This document shows positions 1 through 8,028 of a stretch of 11,374 bases of DNA, piece by piece. The notes below the pieces were generated by a model. The model made no database searches and was not told the DNA's origin. It saw nothing but the letters and a program-made list of their open reading frames with translations. Within the stretch, counting starts at the first letter, position 1, and the number at the start of each line of letters is the position of its first letter. The stretch covers positions 1 to 11,374 of the forward strand of contig JANTGL010000059.1 in NCBI GenBank assembly GCA_024762915.1, read 5' to 3'. The stretch is from Bacteroidales bacterium. Its GTDB lineage: Bacteria > Bacteroidota > Bacteroidia > Bacteroidales > JAADGE01. The position numbers were made by a program, and so were the translations under genes.

Positions 1-674
1 AGCAAATTGAATTTGGGAATTTCAACATCATGAAATTTAATTTCGCTTTGAACGGAACCTCTTTGTCCCATCTTATCCAAGCGAGAAACAATTTCAACAC
101 CGGGTGCATCCGTCGGAACAATAAAACACGATAAGCTCCTGGCACCTCTTTCAGGATCGGCTTGCGCAAAAACGGTCATATATGTTGAAACTTCACCGTT
201 TGTAATGAAGCGTTTGTGTCCGTTTAAAATATATTTATCGCCTTTCAGAATTGCATTCGATTTTATTCCTGCAACATCCGAACCGGCATTGGGTTCAGTT
301 AAAGCATAAGCAACGGCTGCTTTCTTCTCAACAATTTCACCCATAAATTTTTTCAATTGCTCATCGGAAGCAGCAATTACCCATGGTGTTAAAGCCAACA
401 TATTGGCATCAATGCTGATACCGATTCCGGCACAAGCCGCACCGAGTTCTTCGGAACCTAATTGGGCATCAAAAATATTTAAACCTTCACCGCCGAATTT
501 TTTCGGTATTTGTGAATTCATCAAACCTGCATCGTACGCTTTTTTTACAACCTCCCAAGGAAACTCTCCCGACAAATCATACTTTTCTCTTACGGGTACA
601 ATCACATTTTCTGCAAAATTTCTGTATTTTTCAACAATTGCCTGTTGCTCTTTTGTCAACGAAAAATCTACCAT
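1..674 (-). CDS. Acyl-CoA dehydrogenase, medium-chain type (partial, N-terminal 224 residues)
   Basis: FAD-dependent enzyme that introduces the alpha-beta double bond into acyl-CoA in the first step of fatty-acid beta-oxidation, passing electrons to electron-transfer flavoprotein in the cytoplasm. Translation from the ATG at 672-674 begins MVDFSLTKEQ. The N-terminal helical domain covers about residues 1-120 and contains the FGGEGL segment near 60. The family signature ALTEPNAGSDVAG lies at about 124-136 and starts the central beta domain. The flavin-contacting FITNG follows at 156-160 and MGQR at 202-205. These segments resemble mammalian ACADM more than short-chain or glutaryl types (family knowledge). 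Members are about 380 residues, so the catalytic glutamate and C-terminal helical domain lie beyond the left edge. The gene starts 38 bases after the glycosyltransferase stop on the same strand, so read-through transcription is possible. Exact chain-length preference cannot be told. Confidence 0.95.
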   Translation of the reverse strand, partial: MVDFSLTKEQQAIVEKYRNFAENVIVPVREKYDLSGEFPWEVVKKAYDAGLMNSQIPKKFGGEGLNIFDAQLGSEELGAACAGIGISIDANMLALTPWVIAASDEQLKKFMGEIVEKKAAVAYALTEPNAGSDVAGIKSNAILKGDKYILNGHKRFITNGEVSTYMTVFAQADPERGARSLSCFIVPTDAPGVEIVSRLDKMGQRGSVQSEIKFHDVEIPKFNL

Positions 675-712
675 AATTATCTGTTTTTTAATATATTTAT
701 AAATGTTATTAT

Positions 713-1966
713 TTAATTTTCATCTAATATTTTCTGAAAAACGGAAACTTTTATTTCATCATATTTATCATAATGAACAGCTGATTTAATCATTATTCCT
801 TCAGGAACATGATCAACTAATACTTGCCATTTTTCTTGATTCAAAGATTTTACAAAATACGCAAATGAATGTGAAAATGAGTTCGGCGGCAAATATTTAA
901 AATACATATCTGCAATTGATTTTAACATTTCGACATAAGGTTGTAAATCTGTTGTTGTCGATTCGGCATCACTGTCAATCCATGCAATCGGAACTTTTGC
1001 AATTGATTCTCGTTTAAATTTATCGGTTTTAATAAGTAACTCAATATCAAAAGCAAATTTCTTTTCAAAATTATGAAGAATAATTTTCTTGACTATATCT
1101 GCTCTAAAAGCTTTAAATCCACACTGTGTATCCGTGATATAGTTTAAACGTCTGACCATTCTTTTCCATAAGTAAATAAATAATTTACCGCGTGCATTCC
1201 GAGTTCCTTTTTTTATTACAACAGAAGCATCTTCTCTGCGAGAAGCAATTGCTGCATATTTTTCGTCTTTTATAATCGGTTCTGCCAATAAGCCTATTTG
1301 CCCTATATGCGTCGATAAATCGGCATCCGTATAGATAATAATATGGTTTTCGATATTTTTTTCAGCGGCATACCACATACCGTATTCAACAGATCCGCCT
1401 TTTCTGCTGTCATCCGTTGTTTTTAATCCTTCGGCAATTTTAAGTTTTTTATCAATTGCATTTTGCAGATATAATACTTCAACATTGTTACCCGAGTATC
1501 TTTTTTCCAAAATATTTTCGGCAATTTTTCCGCTGTTTTCAGGACAACCGTCATCAACAACAATCAAATCCCAACTGATAAGAGGAAATTCTTTAGTCAA
1601 GTTTTCTAATTGATTTATTTTTCGAATTAAAAAATCTTCACCGTTGGGGTGTTCTTCTTTTGTCAGAATACGATTATTTTCTTTATAAACTGCAAAAACA
1701 ATGGTAAAATGAATTTTTTGTTTTATCTCTGATAATATTTTTTTTGAAATTGCAATCTTAACGGCAGTATGTTGTATTAGACTGTATTTTTCTTTAAACT
1801 TTATTATTTGAATTTCTAAATTTTTTAAATCCTCAAGAGAAACGGATTTAGAATATAAATGATTTGCCAAAAATTCAATATCTCGATTATGAGATTCATC
1901 AGTTAAATCAATTTCTGACGAATGATTTTTTGGTTCAAACGCATTTAATATTTCAATAAATTCCAT
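713..1966 (-). CDS. Family 2 glycosyltransferase, dolichyl-phosphate glucosyltransferase-like
   Basis: A 417-residue GT-A fold glycosyltransferase. The nucleotide-sugar binding start is TIVFAVYKE (88-96). VVDDG (136-140) supplies the first conserved acidic pair, and YTDADLS (212-218) is the metal-binding DxD-type motif. DTQCGFKAFR (279-288) and FAFDIELL (304-311) are hallmarks of the dolichyl-phosphate glucose synthase (ALG5)/polyprenyl-phosphate sugar transferase branch. The likely role is transfer of a sugar from a nucleotide donor to a lipid-phosphate or other acceptor at the cytoplasmic side; the acceptor is inferred only from family. Unlike ALG5, no transmembrane segment is visible. There is an extra, mostly helical N-terminal region of about 85 residues and a C-terminal tail of about 55 residues that I cannot assign. 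It lies between a YjbQ gene (67 bases upstream) and an acyl-CoA dehydrogenase gene (38 bases downstream), all on one strand; neither neighbour suggests the product. Confidence 0.9.
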   Translation of the reverse strand: MEFIEILNAFEPKNHSSEIDLTDESHNRDIEFLANHLYSKSVSLEDLKNLEIQIIKFKEKYSLIQHTAVKIAISKKILSEIKQKIHFTIVFAVYKENNRILTKEEHPNGEDFLIRKINQLENLTKEFPLISWDLIVVDDGCPENSGKIAENILEKRYSGNNVEVLYLQNAIDKKLKIAEGLKTTDDSRKGGSVEYGMWYAAEKNIENHIIIYTDADLSTHIGQIGLLAEPIIKDEKYAAIASRREDASVVIKKGTRNARGKLFIYLWKRMVRRLNYITDTQCGFKAFRADIVKKIILHNFEKKFAFDIELLIKTDKFKRESIAKVPIAWIDSDAESTTTDLQPYVEMLKSIADMYFKYLPPNSFSHSFAYFVKSLNQEKWQVLVDHVPEGIMIKSAVHYDKYDEIKVSVFQKILDEN

Positions 1967-2011
1967 CTGTTAAAATAAATATTGATTTGCTAAAGTATGA
2001 AAAATAAGTTT

Positions 2012-2027
2012 ATTATGCAAGCATAAT
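2012..2027. repeat. Short perfect inverted repeat between yjbQ-like and glycosyltransferase genes
   Basis: ATTATGC and GCATAAT form a perfect 7-base inverted repeat separated by AA, just downstream of the YjbQ stop and about 45 bases before the glycosyltransferase start. The two-base spacer is too short for a good RNA hairpin, so it reads better as a possible dimeric protein-binding site than as a terminator. In AT-rich DNA it may also be chance. Confidence 0.3.
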
Positions 2028-2033
2028 TAATGT

Positions 2034-2444
2034 TTAAGAATAAAATGTCAAAACCAGCTTTCTGTGTCCTCCGCGGTTCCGAAATTCACAAAGATAAATT
2101 CCTTGCCAAGTACCTAAATTTAAGTAACTGTCAGTAACGGGAATATTGACAGAATTTCCGATTATACTTGTTTTTATGTGAGCCGGTAAATCATCGACGC
2201 CTTCAAATGTATGTTTGTAATATGTTTGATTTTCCGGTATTAAATGATTAAAAACTGATTCAAAATCTTCTCTGACCGTATAATCGGCATTTTCATTAAT
2301 TGTAATTCCGGCAGAGGTGTGTTTGATGAAAATATTAAGAATTCCGTTTCCTTTCATCTCAGAGATTTCCGATAATATTAAATCTGTAATTAAATGATAA
2401 CCTCTTTTAAAAACAGGCAAAATAATTTCTTTTTGAATAATCAT
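2034..2444 (-). CDS. YjbQ family protein (UPF0047; secondary thiamine-phosphate synthase-like)
   Basis: A 136-residue single-domain protein covering the full usual length of the YjbQ/UPF0047 family. Conserved family blocks are all present: KHTSAGITINENAD (41-54), HTFEGVDDLPAHIK (78-91) and LGTWQGIYLCEF (110-121), followed by GGHRKLVL near the C terminus. Conserved histidines H42, H78 and H89 with E51 and D54 are those expected around the putative metal or ligand site. Escherichia coli YjbQ has weak thiamine-phosphate synthase activity when overexpressed, which gave the family its name; the physiological role remains unclear (family knowledge). It is probably cytoplasmic, with no signal peptide. 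It is divergent from the TonB receptor gene, 75 bases apart, and first in a colinear minus-strand set with the glycosyltransferase. The context does not contain thiamine genes, so a thiamine role is not supported here. Confidence 0.93.
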   Translation of the reverse strand: MIIQKEIILPVFKRGYHLITDLILSEISEMKGNGILNIFIKHTSAGITINENADYTVREDFESVFNHLIPENQTYYKHTFEGVDDLPAHIKTSIIGNSVNIPVTDSYLNLGTWQGIYLCEFRNRGGHRKLVLTFYS

Positions 2445-2463
2445 AAGACTTCATTTTTTAAAC

Positions 2464-2471
2464 TACTTTTG
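2464..2471 (+). promoter_or_regulatory. Candidate Bacteroidota -7 element for the TonB receptor gene
   Basis: TACTTTTG fits the Bacteroidota -7 consensus TAnnTTTG and lies about 48 bases before the receptor start codon, in the short divergent intergenic region. No TTG is present at the expected -33 distance, so the call rests on the -7 match alone. Confidence 0.4.
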
Positions 2472-2506
2472 CAATAATTTAAAATTAAAACAGTTTAATA
2501 AAACAA

Positions 2507-2514
2507 CAAAATTA
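2507..2514 (-). promoter_or_regulatory. Candidate -7 element for the YjbQ gene
   Basis: Read on the minus strand this is TAATTTTG, a match to TAnnTTTG about 63 bases before the YjbQ start. If real, its upstream part would extend into the start of the receptor gene, and transcription would overlap that of the divergent receptor promoter. No clear -33 TTG is present. Confidence 0.25.
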
Positions 2515-2519
2515 ATTGC

Positions 2520-4964
2520 ATGTTTTTTAAAAAAATCGTATTTTTTATTTTATTTTTTTCTTCTTCGTTTATACTGTTTTCACAAACCGTAAGGATATAC
2601 GGAAACATTAAGGATGAAAATAATAATCCCTTACCTTATGTGAATATCTTTACAAAGGATAATAAAATTTATGATATTTCCGATTCTATAGGCAGGTTTT
2701 CCGTTCAAATTCCTGATTCCTACAAGTTTATTTATTTCCGATTTTTAAACGACGAACCTTTAAAAGCAGAAATCCCGAAGAATAACAGCAATAGCATTAA
2801 AATGAATATTACTTTGGGGGCCACTAATAAAATTGAAGATGTTGTTATTGAAGCTGACAAAGTTAATGCAACCGGAATTATTTCCGTTGAAGCTAAAATA
2901 TCAGAGGTTTTACCTTCAATTTCCGGAGGGATTGAAAGCTTGATTAAAACAGAATTGGGTGTCACCGGATCAAGAAATGAATTAAGTTCAAAATATTCGG
3001 TGAGAGGCGGCAGTTTTGATGAAAATTTGGTTTATGTCAACGGTATTGAAATCTACCGTCCGCAATTAATTCGTTCCGGGCAACAGGAAGGATTAAGTTT
3101 TATAAACCCGTCAATGGTTTCGGAAGCAAAATTTTCTTCGGGCGGATTTGAAGCAAAATACGGCGGAAAATTATCTTCTGTTCTGGATATTTCATACAAA
3201 CATGCCGATAAAAATGAATTTTCCGCCACGGCAAGTTTATTCGGAGGTTCGTTATTTTATCAACGATTAAGTAAGAATAAGAAATTAAGTATTCTTTCCG
3301 GTTTACGTTATAAAACAACTCGATACCTATTAAAATCTCTTGAAACGACCGGTGATTACGATCCGCGTTTTATTGATTTTCAAACGTATATCAGTTACAG
3401 AATTAATTCAAAACTCGACATTCGTTTTTTGGCAAATGTATCGGACAGTAAGTTTAATTTTATTCCTCAAAAAGGGACGACTAATTTCGGAAATGTTAAA
3501 AAATTACTTTCACTAAGCGTTTTTTATACCGGGCAGGAAACCGATCGATTTTATTCAAATACAGGCGCTTTATCATTCAATTTCCATCCGAACAAAAACT
3601 TAAATTATTCCGTGAATTTATCTGCATATTCGGCAAACGAAAGCGAGAAATTTGATATTATCGGGTTTTATGATTTAAATCTGCTTAATAATGATATCGG
3701 AGCGGATAATGCAGGAGACAGTACCTTAAATCTCGGCAACGGTGCCTACATGCAACACGCACGTAATCATTTATTAATCACCGGATTACAAGCAACACAA
3801 ACCGGATATTACAAGAAAGATAATCATTATTTAAATTGGGGTATCATTTACAAATACGATTTAATTAATGACAAAATTGATGAGTGGAGTTTATTAGACT
3901 CTGCAAGTTATTCTGTTCCGAAAGACAACGAAAATCTTAATGTTGACGAAAATATTAAAGCACAAAATCCACTTTTAAATAACCGTTTTACATCTTATAT
4001 TCAAGATAAATATCTGATTCAGGATTATTTGATGCAATATGAATTTATCGGCGGAATGCGATTTCATTACAACACTTTAGGTGATGAATTTTTGTGGAGT
4101 CCGCGTATTGCAATTGCGGCAAAATCGCTCGGTAAAAACAAACATGTTATTCGTTTCTCCGGAGGTATCTATTATCAACCGGTTTTTTACAGAGAAATCA
4201 GGAAATTTGACGGCTCGATTGCTGATAATAAAAGTGCTCAAAAATCAATTCACTTTGTTCTGGGACACCAATTTCGATTTAATGCTTTGGGAAGAAATTT
4301 TAAACTTTTCACGGAAATTTATTATAAAAAACTTGATAACATTATTCCGTTTGAAATGGATAATATTCGCGTAAAATATTATGCAGATACTCGGACTTCC
4401 GGCTACGTAAAAGGAATTGACACAAAAATAAAAGGCGATTTTGTTCCCGGTATCGACTCCTGGTTCAGTCTTTCGTTTTTAAAAACAGAAGAAAAAATTT
4501 CAGCAATTATTAATGAAACCGACAGTACTTTTTTTATTCCCAGACCGACTGACCAAACCGTTACGGCAAACCTTTTTGTTCAGGATTATTTACCCGGCAA
4601 TAAAAAATTTAAAGCTTATTTTAATTTTGTATTCGGTACGGGATTTCCGTTCGGCGAACCCCGAAATATTGCTTACAAAGCGCAATATCGTTCTTTTTCG
4701 TATCAACGTGTTGATTTGGGTGCTTCGGCCGTTATAAAAAAAGAGAATAAAAGTTATAACAGTAAATTCTTAAATTATTTTAAATCGATTTGGCTCACCT
4801 TAGAAGTTTTTAATATGTTAGGAATAGAAAATACAATTTCTTACCGTTGGATTCATGTTGTACCGAATTCTTCGATTGCAGCCAATACTATTAATAATAA
4901 TTTTCCTGTTCCTTATAATCTTACAGGCAGACGTTTTAATTTAAAGTTATCGGTAAAAATTTAA
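2520..4964 (+). CDS. TonB-dependent outer-membrane receptor with carboxypeptidase-regulatory-like domain
   Basis: An 814-residue outer-membrane transporter-type protein. The signal peptide is residues 1-21 (two lysines, a phenylalanine-rich core, then FSQ). A beta-sandwich carboxypeptidase-regulatory-like domain follows at about 24-105 (VRIYGNIKDENNNPLPYVNI...), as is usual in Bacteroidota receptors. The plug domain is about 120-230, with the typical SVRGGSFDENLVYVNGIEIY segment (160-179) and FSSGGFEAKYGGKLSSVLD (205-223). The remaining ~580 residues alternate polar and aromatic residues as in a 22-strand barrel. The protein should import a ligand using energy from TonB-ExbBD; the ligand cannot be told. 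No SusD-type lipoprotein is adjacent, so it is not a standard polysaccharide-utilisation pair. The ATG at 2520 gives a proper signal peptide. The BatA-like gene follows after 98 bases, on the same strand but with its own candidate promoter. Confidence 0.93.
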   Translation: MFFKKIVFFILFFSSSFILFSQTVRIYGNIKDENNNPLPYVNIFTKDNKIYDISDSIGRFSVQIPDSYKFIYFRFLNDEPLKAEIPKNNSNSIKMNITLGATNKIEDVVIEADKVNATGIISVEAKISEVLPSISGGIESLIKTELGVTGSRNELSSKYSVRGGSFDENLVYVNGIEIYRPQLIRSGQQEGLSFINPSMVSEAKFSSGGFEAKYGGKLSSVLDISYKHADKNEFSATASLFGGSLFYQRLSKNKKLSILSGLRYKTTRYLLKSLETTGDYDPRFIDFQTYISYRINSKLDIRFLANVSDSKFNFIPQKGTTNFGNVKKLLSLSVFYTGQETDRFYSNTGALSFNFHPNKNLNYSVNLSAYSANESEKFDIIGFYDLNLLNNDIGADNAGDSTLNLGNGAYMQHARNHLLITGLQATQTGYYKKDNHYLNWGIIYKYDLINDKIDEWSLLDSASYSVPKDNENLNVDENIKAQNPLLNNRFTSYIQDKYLIQDYLMQYEFIGGMRFHYNTLGDEFLWSPRIAIAAKSLGKNKHVIRFSGGIYYQPVFYREIRKFDGSIADNKSAQKSIHFVLGHQFRFNALGRNFKLFTEIYYKKLDNIIPFEMDNIRVKYYADTRTSGYVKGIDTKIKGDFVPGIDSWFSLSFLKTEEKISAIINETDSTFFIPRPTDQTVTANLFVQDYLPGNKKFKAYFNFVFGTGFPFGEPRNIAYKAQYRSFSYQRVDLGASAVIKKENKSYNSKFLNYFKSIWLTLEVFNMLGIENTISYRWIHVVPNSSIAANTINNNFPVPYNLTGRRFNLKLSVKI

Positions 4965-4974
4965 GTAAACTGTC

Positions 4975-5005
4975 TTGTTTGAAGATTAAAAACGCTATAA
5001 TTTTG
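4975..5005 (+). promoter_or_regulatory. Candidate Bacteroidota promoter for the BatA-like gene
   Basis: TTG at 4975-4977 (-33 type) and TAATTTTG at 4998-5005 (-7 type, TAnnTTTG) are separated by 20 bases, within the spacing expected for the Bacteroidota primary sigma factor. The -7 ends about 57 bases before the BatA-like start codon. This is the best two-part promoter match in the window and suggests that the BatA and phytase-like genes can be expressed independently of the receptor. Confidence 0.5.
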
Positions 5006-5062
5006 CTGTTTTTCTGCGAATATTTATATTAATTTTCTATTTTCGGATTTTGATTTTTTAAA

Positions 5063-7117
5063 ATGACAATACATTTTTTATATCCGACATTTTTATTTGC
5101 ACTGTTTGCCGTTCTTATTCCGGTTATTATTCATCTGTTTAATTTTAGGACTCATAAAACGGTATATTTCAGCAATGTACAATTTTTAAAAAATGTAAAG
5201 CAAGAAACAAAGTCAAAATCAAATTTAAAACATTTACTGATTTTATTCATGCGAATTTTTGCAATTTCGGCAATTGTTTTTGCATTTGCTCGTCCGTTTA
5301 TTCCTTCCGGCAATGAAACTGCAAAGCCGCGGGAAAATAAAATCGGAATATACATTGACAACTCATTCAGCACGGAAGCCGAAAGTAAATACGGTAAAAT
5401 TCTTGAAATTGAAAAGAAAAAAGCCCTTGAAATTGCAAATGCGTATCCGGAAGACGCTGAATTTTTATTTTTAACTAATAATTTTGACTTAAAACATCAA
5501 CATTTTGTTTTAAAAGAACAATTTAAAGATTTCGTTTTAGAAACAAAAACAAGTCCTGTTTTCAGAAATACAAGTTTGCTTGTTTCAAAAATGAAAACAC
5601 TTTTCGGAAAAAACACAAAAGATACTTATTCAATCTATATTATTTCCGATTTTCAAAAATCAAGTTCCGATATTGAAACGATAAAAACAGACAGCAACCA
5701 AAATATTATTTTTGTTCCGATACTTGCCGAAAAAACAGCTAATCTTTTTATTGATTCCGTATGGTTTGAAAATCCTTACCGTCCGATTAATCAAACTGAT
5801 GAAATTAATGTAAAACTAATCAATACCGGTGACGAAGCATACACCCAAATGCCTTTAAAACTGTTTATTAACGACCAATTAAAATCAACCGGGAGTTTTA
5901 ATATTGAGGCACATTCGCAAGCCACGGAGAGAATAAATTTCACAAATAATAATACGGGGACGGTAAACGGAAGAATTGAGATTTCTGATTTTCCGATAAC
6001 TTACGATAATTCATTTTATTTTAATTATAATTTAAACGATACAAATAAAATATTGATTATCAGAGAAAAAAATCGAACCAACAAATTTATCAATTCGGTT
6101 TTTTCAAATTTAAATTATGCATCGGTAAAAACGATTTCAATAAATCAAAGTCAAAACTTTAATTTCAATGAGTATAATGTTGTAATTTGCGACGGGTTAA
6201 AACAAATTGACGAAAAACTGAAAGCGGATTTTTTAAATTTCATTCAGGACGGAGGAACATTGATTTTGTTTCCGGTTATTAACTGTAATACTGATTCTTA
6301 TAATAAATTTTTTAATGAAGCCGAACTGAATTTTATTACCGGTTTTGATACTTCAAAAATTGATGCCGAAAAAATAAATTACAACAACGAAATATTGAAA
6401 AATGTTTTTAAGAAAAAAGAACAAAACCTTGATATGCCTGTTTTTCTGAAAAGAATTATTTTCAGTGATCAAACAAATATTGACGAAGAAGTCTTATTAT
6501 ATTCCGAAAAAAATGATAAACTGATAACATCCGGAACCTACGGCAGCGGTAAAATTTTCACTTTTGCTCAAGCAGCAGATAAGTCATACGGAAACTTAGT
6601 TTACCATCCGTTATGGGTATCACTGCTTTACAATATGGCTTTTTTTAATACATCCGGAAAAGATATTTATTACACCATCGGAACTGATTTTGTAATTCAC
6701 GTAAAAAATAAAAAATCTGTTTCTGATAATATTTTTCAGATCTTAAATAAAGATAAAAATATTGATATTATTCCTCAATTTTCAAACACTGAAACTTCTG
6801 ATTACAGATTATTTATTAATAAAATGATTCAAAAAGCAGGACATTACAATATTGTATTAAATAATAAAACAGTTAAAGGTATTTCTTTAAATTATAATCG
6901 CAGAGAATCGAATTTAGAACATTATTCAGTTAATGAACTTCAAAATTTTGCAAGTGATTTTCCCGAACAAAACATATCGATTATTAATCCGGAAAAAGAA
7001 TTATTGAAAGAAACCGTTTTAAATCAAAATCAGGGTATCCGATTGTATAAATTATTTTTACTTCTTGCTTTATTATTTATTGCTCTGGAAATTGTATTTA
7101 TTAAATTTTTGAACTAA
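5063..7117 (+). CDS. BatA-domain / VWA membrane protein
   Basis: A 684-residue inner-membrane protein. Residues 1-80 are the BatA (aerotolerance regulator N-terminal) domain, with two hydrophobic segments at about 6-26 and 55-78 ending in ARPFIP. A von Willebrand A domain follows from about 92 to 220. Its MIDAS metal site appears intact: D99-N-S101-F-S103, probably T170 (RNTSLL) and D196 (IISDF). Residues about 225-325 look like an Ig/CARDB-type beta domain. Residues about 328-410 (VVICDGLK...DGGTLILFP) resemble the class I glutamine-amidotransferase-like fold seen in long BatA proteins. A last membrane helix is about 662-682. The middle part should face the periplasm. Such proteins are thought to be scaffolds of envelope complexes, but the partner is unknown. 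No MoxR ATPase or BatB-E gene is adjacent, so this is not the classical Bat operon. Its stop overlaps the next start. Confidence 0.88.
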   Translation: MTIHFLYPTFLFALFAVLIPVIIHLFNFRTHKTVYFSNVQFLKNVKQETKSKSNLKHLLILFMRIFAISAIVFAFARPFIPSGNETAKPRENKIGIYIDNSFSTEAESKYGKILEIEKKKALEIANAYPEDAEFLFLTNNFDLKHQHFVLKEQFKDFVLETKTSPVFRNTSLLVSKMKTLFGKNTKDTYSIYIISDFQKSSSDIETIKTDSNQNIIFVPILAEKTANLFIDSVWFENPYRPINQTDEINVKLINTGDEAYTQMPLKLFINDQLKSTGSFNIEAHSQATERINFTNNNTGTVNGRIEISDFPITYDNSFYFNYNLNDTNKILIIREKNRTNKFINSVFSNLNYASVKTISINQSQNFNFNEYNVVICDGLKQIDEKLKADFLNFIQDGGTLILFPVINCNTDSYNKFFNEAELNFITGFDTSKIDAEKINYNNEILKNVFKKKEQNLDMPVFLKRIIFSDQTNIDEEVLLYSEKNDKLITSGTYGSGKIFTFAQAADKSYGNLVYHPLWVSLLYNMAFFNTSGKDIYYTIGTDFVIHVKNKKSVSDNIFQILNKDKNIDIIPQFSNTETSDYRLFINKMIQKAGHYNIVLNNKTVKGISLNYNRRESNLEHYSVNELQNFASDFPEQNISIINPEKELLKETVLNQNQGIRLYKLFLLLALLFIALEIVFIKFLN

Positions 7118-8028
7118 TGAAACGATTATTTATTTTAATTATTCTGACAGTTTTCTTTACAGGAAAATTATTTACACAAAATATTGATACCTTAATATTT
7201 TATGACTATAAAATTATTCCGCTTCATTATAAATTTCAAAATACGGTTTTTGAAGAAATTTCAGGTATTGATTATGCCGGAATTCCCGGAAAATATTATT
7301 TATTACCGCAATCGGATTTTAATCCGCATTATTTTCTTTGCACAATTAATGAGCATAAAAATCAAATTACTTGGCATCTTGACAGTGTAATTTCAATAAA
7401 TGCTAAAGATTTCGACGGTGAATCCATTCGATTAAATCAAAAAACACATGAAATTTTTCTGACCGAAGAACTTACAAAACAATCTTTCTTAAAAAAAATT
7501 AATTCAGACGGAACAGTAAAAACAATACTTCAGTCCGACAGCAGTCAAAAATTTAACCGCGGCTGGGAAGGAATGACTTTTGATAACACTTACGAAAATC
7601 TTTTTATATCTCTGGAACAATCTTATAACAAACCTATTACGGATATTTTGAAATACAATATATCATCCGGTAAAATTGATACATTCAAATATAAGTTAGA
7701 TATTTTGCCTGATGACACAAGAAACGATAACGGTATTACGGAAATTTTATATGTAAACGATACAAGCCTTTTAATTCTTGAAAGAGATTGGCAAAAATCA
7801 ACAAAGCATACTTCCGTAAGAGTTTATAACGGAATTATTGATTACGAAACTAAAAAAGTTAAAAAAACAAAATGTTTATTCAATTTTGATAATTTATATT
7901 TCAAACCCGATAATGTTGAAGCAATGACATTTAATGCCGATCGGTCAAAAATATTGTTTATGACGGATGACAATAAAAGTAAGCATCAGCAAACCCAAAT
8001 AATTTGTTTTAAAATTGAATACAATTAA
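7117..8028 (+). CDS. Secreted phytase-like / esterase-like beta-propeller protein
   Basis: A 303-residue protein with an N-terminal signal peptide (MKRLFILIILTVFFTG, cleavage near residue 21) and no lipobox, so probably periplasmic or exported. Repeated strand motifs with conserved acidic residues match the 'esterase-like activity of phytase' family: FEEISGIDY (45-53), FDGESIRL (99-106), RGWEGMTF (148-155), NDNGITEIL (203-211), LLILERD (218-224) and DNVEAMTF (265-272). The glutamates in these blocks (E47, E102, E151, E209, E222, E268) are spaced as expected of propeller blades and probably line a metal or substrate site. Enzymatic activity is known for few members, so phytase or esterase function is not established. 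The ATG overlaps the preceding BatA stop by one base (TAATG), implying translational coupling. The stop shares TTAA with the convergent lipoprotein gene. Confidence 0.8.
   Translation: MKRLFILIILTVFFTGKLFTQNIDTLIFYDYKIIPLHYKFQNTVFEEISGIDYAGIPGKYYLLPQSDFNPHYFLCTINEHKNQITWHLDSVISINAKDFDGESIRLNQKTHEIFLTEELTKQSFLKKINSDGTVKTILQSDSSQKFNRGWEGMTFDNTYENLFISLEQSYNKPITDILKYNISSGKIDTFKYKLDILPDDTRNDNGITEILYVNDTSLLILERDWQKSTKHTSVRVYNGIIDYETKKVKKTKCLFNFDNLYFKPDNVEAMTFNADRSKILFMTDDNKSKHQQTQIICFKIEYN

Noticed and set aside
403..702. Open plus-strand frame of 99 codons opposite the acyl-CoA dehydrogenase gene
   Set aside because: It lies antisense to a gene with clear family motifs, has no recognisable domain, and its codons mirror the real frame.
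2034..2444. Thiamine biosynthesis role for the YjbQ gene
   Set aside because: The family name comes from a weak overexpression activity and no thiamine gene is nearby.
2438..2525. Fully formed divergent promoters with -33 boxes between the YjbQ and receptor genes
   Set aside because: Only -7-like elements are present; no TTG at the right spacing was found on either strand, so only weak -7 calls are listed.
3100..3318. Minus-strand open frame inside the TonB receptor gene
   Set aside because: It is fully inside a well-supported coding region and has no motif; a chance frame.
4965..5062. Terminator after the TonB receptor gene
   Set aside because: No stem of useful length followed by a T tract is visible; only a promoter-like pair is supported.
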